Assembly: GCF_030929495.1 (NCBI RefSeq)
Contig: NZ_JAVFWN010000009.1
Span: 124,001 to 188,000, forward strand
Length of the DNA stretch: 64,000 nucleotides
Source: Nocardioides sp. LHD-245
GTDB taxonomy: Bacteria; Actinomycetota; Actinomycetes; Propionibacteriales; Nocardioidaceae
Reading direction: 5' to 3'
Shown: positions 53,390-61,792 of the stretch, piece after piece
Position numbering within the stretch: position 1 is the stretch's first letter
How the letters are laid out: each line of letters opens with the position of its first letter
Notes under the pieces: generated by a model
Database searches by the model: none
What the model was told of the DNA's origin: nothing
Seen by the model: only the letters and a program-made list of their open reading frames with translations
Translations under genes and position numbers: made by a program

Positions 53390-54381
53390 AGCAGCACCCA
53401 CCCGACGAGGGCGGCGATGACGGTGGCGACCACCAGGACCAGCGGCACGAACTGCGCGGCGAAGCTGCGGCCGAACTGGCCCGCCTCCATCGCGGCGAGC
53501 TTGATGTCCATGACGGGACCGACGACGAGGAAGACCAGCTTCGCGGTGTCGGAGAACGAGGTGAGGCTCGCGGCGACGAAGGCGTCGGCCTCGGAGCACA
53601 GCGCGACGAGGAAGGCGAAGGCGGCGAGCACGACGATGGCGACCAGCCACTGCCCGGCGACCGACTCCACGATGCTCACCGGGACCAGCACGTTGACCGT
53701 AGCCGCGACCATCCCGCCGATCACGAGGAAGCCGCCGGCGGGGAGCAGGTCGTGCCAGGCCGCGCCGACGAACCGGCCCCACCTCGTGTCCCTGCCGTGG
53801 GCGTGGCGGATCTCGGTGATCCGGGGCAGGCGCAGCGCGGGCACCCGGCCGGCGACGCCGACATAGATCCAGCCGATCACCACCGCCACCAGCAGGGAGG
53901 CGACGAACCGGCCGACGACCATGTCGGTGCGGCCCTGGAAGGCGACCGCGGTCGAGATGATGACGGCCGGGTTGATCGCGGGTGCGGCGAGCAGGAAGGT
54001 GAGCGCGACCGGCGCCGGTACGCCGCGCCGGGCCAGCCCGGAGGCCACCGGCACCGCCGCGCACTCGCACGTGGGCAGGCCGATCCCGGCGACGCCCGCG
54101 ACCGGCACCGCCAGCGCGGGGTTCCTCGGCAGGACCCGTGCGACGACCCGCTCGGACAGCAGAGCGGAGATCAGGCCCGAGAGGACCACGCCCAGGACGA
54201 GGAACGGGATCGACTGCACGACGATCGCGAGGAAGACGGTGGCCCAGGTCTGGAAGGCCGCGCCCTCGAGGCGGTCTCCGAGAAGACGTTGGACCGGGAC
54301 AGCGGCGACCAGGAGGCCCAGCACCAGCCAGACCTGAAGGTCGCCGCCGGACCGGGTCGTGGGCGAACGGGTCGTGCTCAT
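53386..54381 (-). CDS. Permease of the DUF318/ArsP-like family
   Basis: A 331-aa permease with about eight helices. The first half carries GLPTCECAAVPVASGLARRGVPAP, the CxC-containing signature of this family, and the second half repeats the pattern as CSEADAFVAAS. Relatives include YcgR (Zur-regulated in Bacillus) and the organoarsenical exporter ArsP. Given the Zur-type box before it and the TIGR03943 partner, a role in zinc-limited growth is likely; direction and substrate are not known. ATG start with TACGCT 7 bases upstream. Confidence 0.87.
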   Translation of the reverse strand: MSTTRSPTTRSGGDLQVWLVLGLLVAAVPVQRLLGDRLEGAAFQTWATVFLAIVVQSIPFLVLGVVLSGLISALLSERVVARVLPRNPALAVPVAGVAGIGLPTCECAAVPVASGLARRGVPAPVALTFLLAAPAINPAVIISTAVAFQGRTDMVVGRFVASLLVAVVIGWIYVGVAGRVPALRLPRITEIRHAHGRDTRWGRFVGAAWHDLLPAGGFLVIGGMVAATVNVLVPVSIVESVAGQWLVAIVVLAAFAFLVALCSEADAFVAASLTSFSDTAKLVFLVVGPVMDIKLAAMEAGQFGRSFAAQFVPLVLVVATVIAALVGWVLL

Positions 54382-54388
54382 CGCCCGG

Positions 54389-54394
54389 AGCGTA
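54389..54394 (-). promoter_or_regulatory. Leaderless promoter -10 (TACGCT) of the permease operon
   Basis: TACGCT, 7 bases, ATG at 54381. Confidence 0.5.
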
Positions 54395-54412
54395 GTGCCA
54401 TCAGGTTACGAA

Positions 54413-54427
54413 CGGGAATCATTGTCA
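54413..54427. promoter_or_regulatory. Zur-type box 3, CGGGAATCATTGTCA
   Basis: Matches TGAnAATnnTTnTCA except at the first and third positions. It covers the -35 region of the permease promoter (18 bases upstream of its -10). Confidence 0.65.
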
Positions 54428-54454
54428 ACAACAGGACATGGCCGGCCACGGCGC

Positions 54455-57400
54455 TCAGCGCCGTACCCGGACCCGCGCCGACCGATCACGCCCGGCGGTG
54501 ACCCGGTCGTCACCCCGATAGACCACGGCGACCCGCTTCGTCCCCGGCGGAACGCTCCTCGCGATCCGCACCCTGATCCTGACCCGGCCACGCTCGTCGA
54601 GGTGCACGATGCGGACCCTGCCCGCCAACCTGACCCGGACCACCCCCGAGGGCACCGTCACACCGGCGCGCACCCGCACCCGCACGACCACCGACCCGCC
54701 GCGCCGGACGACCGGGCGCGACACCCTCACCTTCAGCGCCGGTGCCGCCTTCACCGCCGGGTCGGCGCCCGGCGCCGGTCCGGTCGGCGCCGGACCGGTC
54801 GGTGCCGGCCCCGTCGATGCCCCCACCGTGAGCGTCACCTCCGGCGACGGACCGTAGGCCACCTCGCCGGTCGGCGTGACCACCGACACCCGGTACGCCG
54901 CACCGTCGTCGGCCGCCGCGGCGACGAAGGACAGCTCCGCACCGCTCTCGCCCTCCAGCACCGACCACTCCTCGGAGTCCGCTGTCCGACGCTCCCAACG
55001 GTGCCCCGTCAGCACCGTGGATCCGTTGGCCGGCAGTACCCTCGCCAGGGCGACCTGTCCGCCCTCGACGTACGACGTCTCCCCGCCCACCGTCGGCTGC
55101 TGACGCGCCGGCGAGCCGTGGTCGTCCACGTGGATCGTGCGGGTCTCGGACACGGCCGGCTCCAGGGCGGAGTCGGCGTAGGTCAGCACGGCGCGCACCT
55201 CGACCCCGTGCAGCGCCTGCTCCGCGGCGGCCTCCCACACGTCTTCCTCGACGCCGGGCATCGGCACCCACTCCCCGAGGGCCCCGTCCGCGCCGGGCCA
55301 CCTCCACTGCCAGGCGAGGTCGTCGCCCTCGAGCGGCGCGGGATCGACCGTGAGCGCCAGCCGGACGGCGTCGCCCTGGTGATAGTGCTCGGCGAGTGTG
55401 CCGAACTCCAGGATCTGCGTGGTCAGGTCGTCGGTGACGTTGACGGGCATCGCGGCCGACTCCTGGGCGAGCACGCCGTGGTTGTAGAGGCTCAGCCGCA
55501 GCGATCCGCCGTCGTGCTCGGCCCTGGTCAGCGCCGGGCCGGCGAGGCCGGGCAGGTCCTGCTGCTCCTCGCCCCACACCACGGAGCTCTCGCCCCGGGT
55601 GAAGGTCCACGTGTAGGTGAGGTCGTCCGACTCCCGCTCGGGATAGGCGACGGACTCCAGCTCGACCCGGCCGCCCTCGCGGTAGAGGTTGCGGTGCCCC
55701 TCGACCTTCAGCTCGCGGTGCCCGGTCAGGACCGGGTGGAACTCCGAGCGGGCGACGTCGACGCCGTCCTTGACGACGCTCACCACGAGCGGCTCGGCGT
55801 ACGGCTGGGTCTGCGGGGCGTTCGCGACGAGCTTGAGCCGCACGGTCCGCTTCGTCTCGTCGTCGTAGCTCGCCTCCCAGTCCCAGACCTGCAGGCCGTA
55901 GTGGGCGGCGTACCAGGGGAAGCCCCACGAGAACGTCTCGCCCTCGCCAAGCTCGCGCCCGGTCGCTGTGAACTCGATGACGTCGCCGGGGAGCAGCGGG
56001 TCGGCCGCCTCCCCGACCTGGGTGACGACCGGGCGCGCACCCTGGTGCTCGACGGCGACCGGCAGCCACGGCGTCGTGTTCAGGGCGGTGCGGGTCGCGG
56101 TGTCATAGAGCTGCAGACTGATCTCGGTGTCATCGGCGAGCGCGTCGAGGACGCGGGTGTAGGTCGCGCTCGTCGTCGACTGCGGCACGAGGATCTCGGC
56201 GCTCCCGGCGTTGCGTACGCGCCACCGGAAGACCTGGTTCTCCCCGAGGGTCACGCCGACGGCGGCTGCGCTCAGCGTGTCGCCCGGCCGGTACGAGGGC
56301 TGGACGCCGGCGATGCGGAGGTCGCCGGCGGTCGCCTCGACCGCGAGCGTCACCGCCGGCGACGGACCGTAGGCCACGGCGCCGTTCGGCTTGACCAGGG
56401 ACACCCGGTAGCGCGCGCCGTCGTCGGCCGCGGTGGCGGTGAGCCCGAGCGTCTCGCCCACCTCGTCCGCGAGCGTCGTCCACTCCTCGGAGCCGGCCGC
56501 CCTCCGCTCCCAGCGGTGCTCGGTCAGGACCGTCGGCCCGTTCTCCGGCAGCTCACGCGTCAGGGTGGTGGTCTCCCCCTCCATGACCGAGATTCGCCCC
56601 GTGATCGTGGGCTGCTGTCGCGCCGCGGCGCCGTGATCGTCGACCTGGATCGTCACCGGCTCGGCGACGATCGAGTCCTTGCCCCCTGCCGCGAAGTCGA
56701 GGATGACCCGCACCTGCACGCCGTCGAGCGCCTGCTCGGCGGTGAGCCGGTGCTGCTTCCCCGATGCGGCGGGGAAGGGCTCCCAGTCACTGTCGGCCCA
56801 CTTCCACTCCCAGCGGATCTCGTCGCCCGGCAGCGGCTCGGGCGCCACGGTCGACGCCAGACTCACGGCGTCCCCCTGGTGATAGTGCTCCGCGAGCTGG
56901 TTGAGGAAGAACAGCTGGGCGTCCGGATCGTCGGTCACGTAGATCCGCACGGCGGGTGTCCTGAACGCCTCGACCCCGTCGGGCGTGAGCACCCGCAGCC
57001 GCAGGTAGCCCTTGTCGTGATCGGCGACGTTCACCGCCTTCTCCAAGGTCGCGGGGCTCTGCGAGCCCGCGGCCCACACGACCGTGCTCGGGTCGGCGGC
57101 GGCGAAGTCCGGCAGCTTGCTGAACTGCCATTCGTAGGTGAACGCGTCGCCTGGGCGGACCGGATAGATCTGGGCGCCGAGCTCGGCCGTCGCCCCTTCG
57201 AAGTAGAGCGTCTGCAACCCCTGGACGGGCAGCTCGAAGTTCGCCGCCTGCACCCGGTGCGGCTCGGATTGGCGCACCGGTACGCCGTCGCGCAGCACCC
57301 GCACCGCGACGTCGTAGTCGTTCGCGTTGTCGCCCACCCGCTTGATCGTGACCGAGGCCGGATCTGGGTAGGCCGCGGTCGAGCCGGAGACGGCGAGGCG

Positions 57401-58864
57401 GGTCGACCAGGTGACGCCGAGACGGTAGACGAACTCCGTGGTCTCGCCCCCCGCCAGGTCCAGCCCGCCGGCCTCCAGGCGGTAGAGGTCTCCGGGATAG
57501 ATCGGGCCGCTGCCGCCGACGCGGGTGAGCGAGGGCCGCTGGCCCGCCTGCTCGACGTGCACCGGATACCAGCCCGCCTGAGCGACGGTCGAGCCGCTGC
57601 TGCACGTCGCGTTGGCGCACTGGCGCACCGCGACGCTCAGCTCGTAGCCGTCGTCGGAGGCGCCCAGCACCGGCGACCGGGTGTACGCCGTCGAGGTCGA
57701 CGTCTGCACGTTGAGGCCGGAGCTGGTGGAGCCGATCGGACGCCACAGCCAGCGATACATCTGGCTCTCCGCCAGGGTGACCCCGACGACCTCGGCGCTC
57801 AGCAGGTCGCCCGGCAGGTAGGACGCCTCGACGCCGGTGACGGCGAACGGCACCCCGCCCTCGTCGGTGACGGAGACCGTCACCGGCTGCGAGCTCGAGG
57901 TCGCCGCCAGGTTGGCGACGTTCGGGACGAAGACCGCCGTCACCTCATGGGAGCCGATCGCCAGGGCGTCGACGGTGAGCGCTGCCGCACCGGCGACGAC
58001 CCCCTCGTGACCCAGCACCGTCGTACCGTCCCGGAACTCGACGGACCCCTCCACCGTCGCCGGGGAGACGGACGCACCGAGTTCCACGGGCGTGCCCACC
58101 GTGACCGTCGACTCGCCCTGGATCTGCACGGCGGTCTCGGTCGCCACCTGCTCCGGCAGCTCACCGACCACGAAGGTGTAGACCGCGGTGTCCGCCACCG
58201 GGGCACCGGAGACCGTCCCCGACGCCTTGACGGTCAGGTGGTAGATCCCCGGCGCGGTGAACGCCCAGTTGGCGTGCATGTGCGAGCGACCCACCAGGTC
58301 GAATGCCTTGACGTCCTCGTCGCTCGACCACTGCCGTACCGGGCCGTCGATGTCGTTCTGGTAGACCTCGACGTCGCCGGGACCCGCCACGTCGACCAGG
58401 GTCATCGTGGTCGTGTTCGCGTCCAAGGTCCCGTCCGGGACGGACTCGGTCGAGAACCCCGGCCACAGCTGGTCGGTCGCGAAGTTCTGCGGCGCGATCC
58501 ACACCTCGGTGCCGGCCGGCGCGATGAACGGCCAGCTGGCGGGCGCCGGACGCTTGGAGTCGTCGTCGACGTGGAACCACACCTGGTCCGCCCCGTAGCG
58601 GGTGTGCGGGCCGGGCGTGTCAACCTTCGTCGCCAGCGTCAGCGCGCCGTCCTCCCAGAAGGTCGCGATCGCGTCGGTGTGGACGTCGGCGATCACCCGC
58701 CGCTCCACCGGCGACGGCGCCGGGCCCGCGGCGGCGGAGGCATCCGCCGGCAGGGCGCCGAGGAGACCCAGCGCGAGCGCCAGCGTCAACAGCAGGCTGA
58801 CGGGGGAGAGACGAGCACCCTGGGCGGGCGCGGGAGCAGGTGACATCGACACGGTCCTCGTCAT
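54455..58864 (-). CDS. Large secreted anchored-repeat (choice-of-anchor M) protein
   Basis: A 1469-aa exported protein. A signal peptide ends near residue 45 (LPADASAAAG). Residues about 50-240 form one actinobacterial anchored-repeat domain with conserved His (DVHTDA, RSHMHANW). An Ig-like segment follows (PVELGASVSPATVEGSVEF). Then two related blocks of about 510 residues each begin VTGVEASYLPGD and IAGVQPSYRPGD. The end is a Pro/Ala/Gly spacer and a strongly basic Ig-like domain (RVRVRAGVTVPSGVVRV), with no LPxTG or membrane helix, so it may bind the envelope by charge. Start ATG 58864 or 58846. Downstream of Zur box 4. Confidence 0.82.
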   Translation of the reverse strand: MTRTVSMSPAPAPAQGARLSPVSLLLTLALALGLLGALPADASAAAGPAPSPVERRVIADVHTDAIATFWEDGALTLATKVDTPGPHTRYGADQVWFHVDDDSKRPAPASWPFIAPAGTEVWIAPQNFATDQLWPGFSTESVPDGTLDANTTTMTLVDVAGPGDVEVYQNDIDGPVRQWSSDEDVKAFDLVGRSHMHANWAFTAPGIYHLTVKASGTVSGAPVADTAVYTFVVGELPEQVATETAVQIQGESTVTVGTPVELGASVSPATVEGSVEFRDGTTVLGHEGVVAGAAALTVDALAIGSHEVTAVFVPNVANLAATSSSQPVTVSVTDEGGVPFAVTGVEASYLPGDLLSAEVVGVTLAESQMYRWLWRPIGSTSSGLNVQTSTSTAYTRSPVLGASDDGYELSVAVRQCANATCSSGSTVAQAGWYPVHVEQAGQRPSLTRVGGSGPIYPGDLYRLEAGGLDLAGGETTEFVYRLGVTWSTRLAVSGSTAAYPDPASVTIKRVGDNANDYDVAVRVLRDGVPVRQSEPHRVQAANFELPVQGLQTLYFEGATAELGAQIYPVRPGDAFTYEWQFSKLPDFAAADPSTVVWAAGSQSPATLEKAVNVADHDKGYLRLRVLTPDGVEAFRTPAVRIYVTDDPDAQLFFLNQLAEHYHQGDAVSLASTVAPEPLPGDEIRWEWKWADSDWEPFPAASGKQHRLTAEQALDGVQVRVILDFAAGGKDSIVAEPVTIQVDDHGAAARQQPTITGRISVMEGETTTLTRELPENGPTVLTEHRWERRAAGSEEWTTLADEVGETLGLTATAADDGARYRVSLVKPNGAVAYGPSPAVTLAVEATAGDLRIAGVQPSYRPGDTLSAAAVGVTLGENQVFRWRVRNAGSAEILVPQSTTSATYTRVLDALADDTEISLQLYDTATRTALNTTPWLPVAVEHQGARPVVTQVGEAADPLLPGDVIEFTATGRELGEGETFSWGFPWYAAHYGLQVWDWEASYDDETKRTVRLKLVANAPQTQPYAEPLVVSVVKDGVDVARSEFHPVLTGHRELKVEGHRNLYREGGRVELESVAYPERESDDLTYTWTFTRGESSVVWGEEQQDLPGLAGPALTRAEHDGGSLRLSLYNHGVLAQESAAMPVNVTDDLTTQILEFGTLAEHYHQGDAVRLALTVDPAPLEGDDLAWQWRWPGADGALGEWVPMPGVEEDVWEAAAEQALHGVEVRAVLTYADSALEPAVSETRTIHVDDHGSPARQQPTVGGETSYVEGGQVALARVLPANGSTVLTGHRWERRTADSEEWSVLEGESGAELSFVAAAADDGAAYRVSVVTPTGEVAYGPSPEVTLTVGASTGPAPTGPAPTGPAPGADPAVKAAPALKVRVSRPVVRRGGSVVVRVRVRAGVTVPSGVVRVRLAGRVRIVHLDERGRVRIRVRIARSVPPGTKRVAVVYRGDDRVTAGRDRSARVRVRR

Positions 58865-58924
58865 CGGTCGCAGCAGACAGCGGAACCGACCAGGCAGCCC
58901 GAGCAGGCGTGGTCGGAGGACTCG

Positions 58925-58954
58925 ACCGTAGAGGTTATTGAGAATGATTGTCAA
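58925..58954 (-). promoter_or_regulatory. Promoter of the large surface protein (TTGACA-N18-TACGGT)
   Basis: On the minus strand TTGACA (58949-58954), an 18-base spacer and TACGGT (58925-58930). Zur box 4 covers the -35 and most of the spacer. Predicted leader about 55 bases. Confidence 0.6.
58939..58953. promoter_or_regulatory. Zur-type box 4, TGAGAATGATTGTCA
   Basis: Full match to TGAnAATnnTTnTCA inside the promoter of the 1469-aa surface protein gene; the flanks extend the symmetry (ATTGAGA...TCTCAAT). Confidence 0.8.
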
Positions 58955-59019
58955 TCTCAATGGCCGAGCGGCGTTGGGGCACGCTGCTGCTCGACGGCGT
59001 CGGGCGACGCGGGGGGACG

Positions 59020-59109
59020 GGTTCATCACGGTACGTAGGTCAACCGGAGCTTCTGCAGTGGAGCTCCGCTACAGAAGTGGCGCTTCGCCTACATACCGTG
59101 ATGAACCCG
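59020..59109. repeat. ~90-bp nested palindromic element, family A copy 3
   Basis: Arms 59020-59040 and 59089-59109 pair at 20 of 21. Compared with copies 1 and 2 the GTGA of the arm is GGTA here, and the opposite arm carries the matching TACC, so pairing is preserved. Inner stem CTTCTGCAG/CTACAGAAG (59051-59059, 59070-59078) has one mismatch. It follows the permease stop by 13 bases. Confidence 0.85.
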
Positions 59110-59121
59110 CGCGCAGAGGGG

Positions 59122-60018
59122 CTACAGGACCGCAGCCGACCCGGGCCTCGTCGCTGGGGTCCGCTCCCGGCCGCGGGCGAGGACGGCGAGGACCCCGTGC
59201 CGCGGCGCGGCGAGCCAGGCGAGCAGGAAGGCAGCGGCGAGCACCAGCACGATGGTCGCCCCCACCGGCAGGTCCCACGACCACGACACGTAGAGCCCCA
59301 CCGTCGCACCGACGACCCCGACCACCGGGGCGAGCACCATCATCGCGCCGAGCCGGTCGGTCAGCAGCCGGGCGGTCGCCGCGGGCGCCACCAGCAGCGC
59401 CAGCACCAGGACGTTGCCGATCGTCTGGACCGACATCACCACGGCCAGGGTCACCAGGACATAGAGGACCAGGTCGTGGAGGAAGACCCGCAGGCCGAGG
59501 GCTCGCGCCATCTCGCGGTCCAGGGTGACCGCGACCAACCCGTGGTGGAGCAGGAACAGGACGGTCAGGACCACCAGGCCCGTCCCGGCGATCACAACGA
59601 GGTCGCGATCCGGCACGCCCGCGATCGAGCCGAAGAGGAACTGCTGCAGCGAGCCGGCGTACCCGGGAGCGCGGGAGATGATCACGACGCCGAGGGCGAA
59701 GGCGGCGACGAAGAAGACGCCGATCACCGAGTCCTCCTTGAGGCGCCGGCCCTGGCTGAACACCGCGATGAGGACGGCGGTGAGGACGCCCGCGACGGTG
59801 CCACCGACGATCAGGTTGCCGGACAGCACGAACGCCACCGCCAGGCCGGGGAAGACAGCGTGGGCGACGGCATCGCCGATGAACGCCATCCCCCGCAGGA
59901 CGACGTAGCAGCCGACGACGCCGCACACGATCGACGACATCATCGCGACGGCGAGCGCCTTGGGCAGGAAGCGCAGGTCGGGATTGGTCAGGTCGGCGAG
60001 GAAGTCGAGCGGACTCAT
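59122..60018 (-). CDS. Anchored-repeat-type metal ABC transporter permease
   Basis: A 298-aa permease of the ABC-3 (ZnuB/MntB) family with about eight to nine helices. Conserved segments are GCYVVLRGMAFIGDAVAHAVFPGLA near residues 37-61 and NVLVLALLVAPAATARLL near residue 205. It would carry zinc or manganese across the membrane with the ATPase encoded just upstream (overlap ATGA). Context with repeat-domain surface proteins matches the TIGR03770-type 'anchored repeat' transporter class. Zinc is inferred from the Zur boxes nearby. Confidence 0.9.
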   Translation of the reverse strand: MSPLDFLADLTNPDLRFLPKALAVAMMSSIVCGVVGCYVVLRGMAFIGDAVAHAVFPGLAVAFVLSGNLIVGGTVAGVLTAVLIAVFSQGRRLKEDSVIGVFFVAAFALGVVIISRAPGYAGSLQQFLFGSIAGVPDRDLVVIAGTGLVVLTVLFLLHHGLVAVTLDREMARALGLRVFLHDLVLYVLVTLAVVMSVQTIGNVLVLALLVAPAATARLLTDRLGAMMVLAPVVGVVGATVGLYVSWSWDLPVGATIVLVLAAAFLLAWLAAPRHGVLAVLARGRERTPATRPGSAAVL

Positions 60019-60785
60019 ACCGTCACCCCCGCCGCCAGGACCCGCAGGAACGGGCTGTCGACGCCGACGCCGAACGTCTCCGACCAGGCGTCGGGACGGG
60101 CCCGCAGCTCGGCGGCGGTCCCGGTCGCGACCACCGTCCGGTTCAGCAGGACGACGCGCCGGCAGGCGAAGAGCGCCGAGCCGATGTCATGGGTCGTCAT
60201 CAAGACGGCCCGGGCCTCCCCGTTCGCCCCGTCGGCGAGGCCGGTGAACATCGTGAGGAGCGACTCCTGGGTGGGCAGGTCGAGGCCGGTGAACGGCTCG
60301 TCGAGCAGCAGCACCGACGGATCGAGCGCCAGCGCCCGCGCCACCAGCACCCGCTGCCGCTGGCCGCCGGAGAGCTCCCCCACCGGCCGGCGGCGCAGGT
60401 CGGTCATGGCGACCAGCCGCAGCGCCCGGTCCACCGCCCTCCAGTCCGCGACACCCGGCCCGCGGCCCGGGCGCAGTCCCCCGGCCCGGCCGGTGAGCAC
60501 GACCTGCTCGACCGAGATGGGGAAGTCCCAGGCGAACTCGTGGCGCTGGGGGACGTAGCCGATCTCAGCACGCCGCCGCCGGAGCGGGTGGCCGTCGATG
60601 AGCACCTCGCCCGCACGCACGCGGGTGAGGCCGAGGATGGCCCGCAGCAGCGTGGTCTTGCCCGCACCGTTGGGACCGATCAGACCGACCAGCTCGCCGG
60701 GCCGGAGGTCGAGGTCCAGGCCGCGCAGCACCGGCCGGCCCCCGAGATCGACCTCCACACCGCGCACCCGCAGCCCCGCGCTCAT
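60015..60785 (-). CDS. Anchored-repeat-type metal ABC transporter ATP-binding protein
   Basis: A 256-aa ATPase. Walker A is GPNGAGKTT near residues 38-46, the signature LSGGQRQRVLVARAL, Walker B VLLLDEPFTGLD and H-loop MTTHD. Sequence features (PQRHEFAWDFPISVEQVVLTGR) are those of the ZnuC/MntA group. It overlaps both its neighbours (ATGA each side), so subunits are made in fixed ratio. Confidence 0.93.
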   Translation of the reverse strand: MSAGLRVRGVEVDLGGRPVLRGLDLDLRPGELVGLIGPNGAGKTTLLRAILGLTRVRAGEVLIDGHPLRRRRAEIGYVPQRHEFAWDFPISVEQVVLTGRAGGLRPGRGPGVADWRAVDRALRLVAMTDLRRRPVGELSGGQRQRVLVARALALDPSVLLLDEPFTGLDLPTQESLLTMFTGLADGANGEARAVLMTTHDIGSALFACRRVVLLNRTVVATGTAAELRARPDAWSETFGVGVDSPFLRVLAAGVTV

Positions 60786-61792
60786 CCGTCCGCTCCCTCG
60801 TCGGCCAGTGCCCGCGTCCGGGTACGACGACCGCGCGCGACCACGGCCAGCAGCATGCCGGCCAGGGCGACCGCACCGGCACCGACGGCCCACAGCCAGG
60901 CCGGCGTACCGTCCCCGGTCTCCTCGGCGGCCTCCGGATCCGCCGCGGCACCGGAGTCCGGCGTCACCGGCCCGGGGGCGGCCTCGGCGTGGCGGGCCTG
61001 CTCGGGATCGGTGCCGTCGCCGACGGCCATCCGCAGGGTGCCGGTGGTGGTCTGCTCGGTGCCGTCGACGAAGGTCGCGGTGGCCGCGATCGACACCAGG
61101 TAGGCGCCCGGCTCGCTGAACACCCAGTTGGCGTGGGTGTGCGTGTTGACGTCGACCCACAGGTTCTGGGCGGCGGCGCGCCGGTCGAGATCACGCGAGT
61201 CCCAGAGCACGTCGGGCTCGCCGAAGCCGCCGTCCTGGAGATAGACCACCAGGTGCCCGGGGCCGTCCACGCCGCGCAGGGTCAAGGTGACGCCACGGTC
61301 GACGGTCTCCAGCACCGACGGGTCCTGGGTGTTCCAGCCGAGCCAGACGACGTCGAGGTCCTGGGTCTGCGGGACCACGTGCACGCCGGCTCCGGGGTCG
61401 ACGCCGAGGAAGGCGTACGCCGGGTCGTCGGGCACCTGCTGGACAGCGGCGTCACGCACCCGGATCACCGCATGCTCCAGCGGACGCCAGACCGAGCCCT
61501 CCAGCCGGGTGTCGTCGTGCACCATCAGCGTCCACTCGCCGGGGGCGCCACCACCACCGACCAGACGCGGCCCCAGATCGACGTGCCCAGCCTCGAGCAC
61601 GACGTCGTCGGTCGCCACCTCCTGGTCGGGGTCGATGGTCTGCTGGAGAGCGCCGTCCTCCGGCGGCACCGTCGGCGTCGGGTCTCGGGGGGCGGCCGCA
61701 GCCGCCGGGACGAGTGACAAGGACAGCGCGGCGACCAGCACCACGGCCCGCCAGCGGTTCAGGACGGGCCCCGTCAAGGCGGGCCCCTTCAC
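60782..61792 (-). CDS. Membrane-anchored repeat-domain surface protein
   Basis: A 336-aa exported protein. A signal peptide (about residues 14-35, ending AAAAAPRD) precedes one anchored-repeat domain (about 60-262). Visible conserved features are EAGHVDLG, YAFLGVDPGAGVHVVPQTQ, WLGWNTQ, GPGHLVVYLQDGGFGEP and NTHTHANWVFSEPGAYLV. A Pro/Ala/Glu spacer then leads to a membrane helix (WLWAVGAGAVALAGMLLAVV) and a basic tail, without a sortase motif. GTG start overlapping the substrate-binding protein stop. Proposed receptor that hands metal to the binding protein. Confidence 0.87.
   Translation of the reverse strand: MKGPALTGPVLNRWRAVVLVAALSLSLVPAAAAAPRDPTPTVPPEDGALQQTIDPDQEVATDDVVLEAGHVDLGPRLVGGGGAPGEWTLMVHDDTRLEGSVWRPLEHAVIRVRDAAVQQVPDDPAYAFLGVDPGAGVHVVPQTQDLDVVWLGWNTQDPSVLETVDRGVTLTLRGVDGPGHLVVYLQDGGFGEPDVLWDSRDLDRRAAAQNLWVDVNTHTHANWVFSEPGAYLVSIAATATFVDGTEQTTTGTLRMAVGDGTDPEQARHAEAAPGPVTPDSGAAADPEAAEETGDGTPAWLWAVGAGAVALAGMLLAVVARGRRTRTRALADEGADG

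Noticed and set aside
54359..58843. 1494-aa open frame on the plus strand
   Set aside because: It is the antisense shadow of the 1469-aa surface protein; translation is low-complexity Arg/Gly/Val with no domain, and such frames are expected at this GC content.
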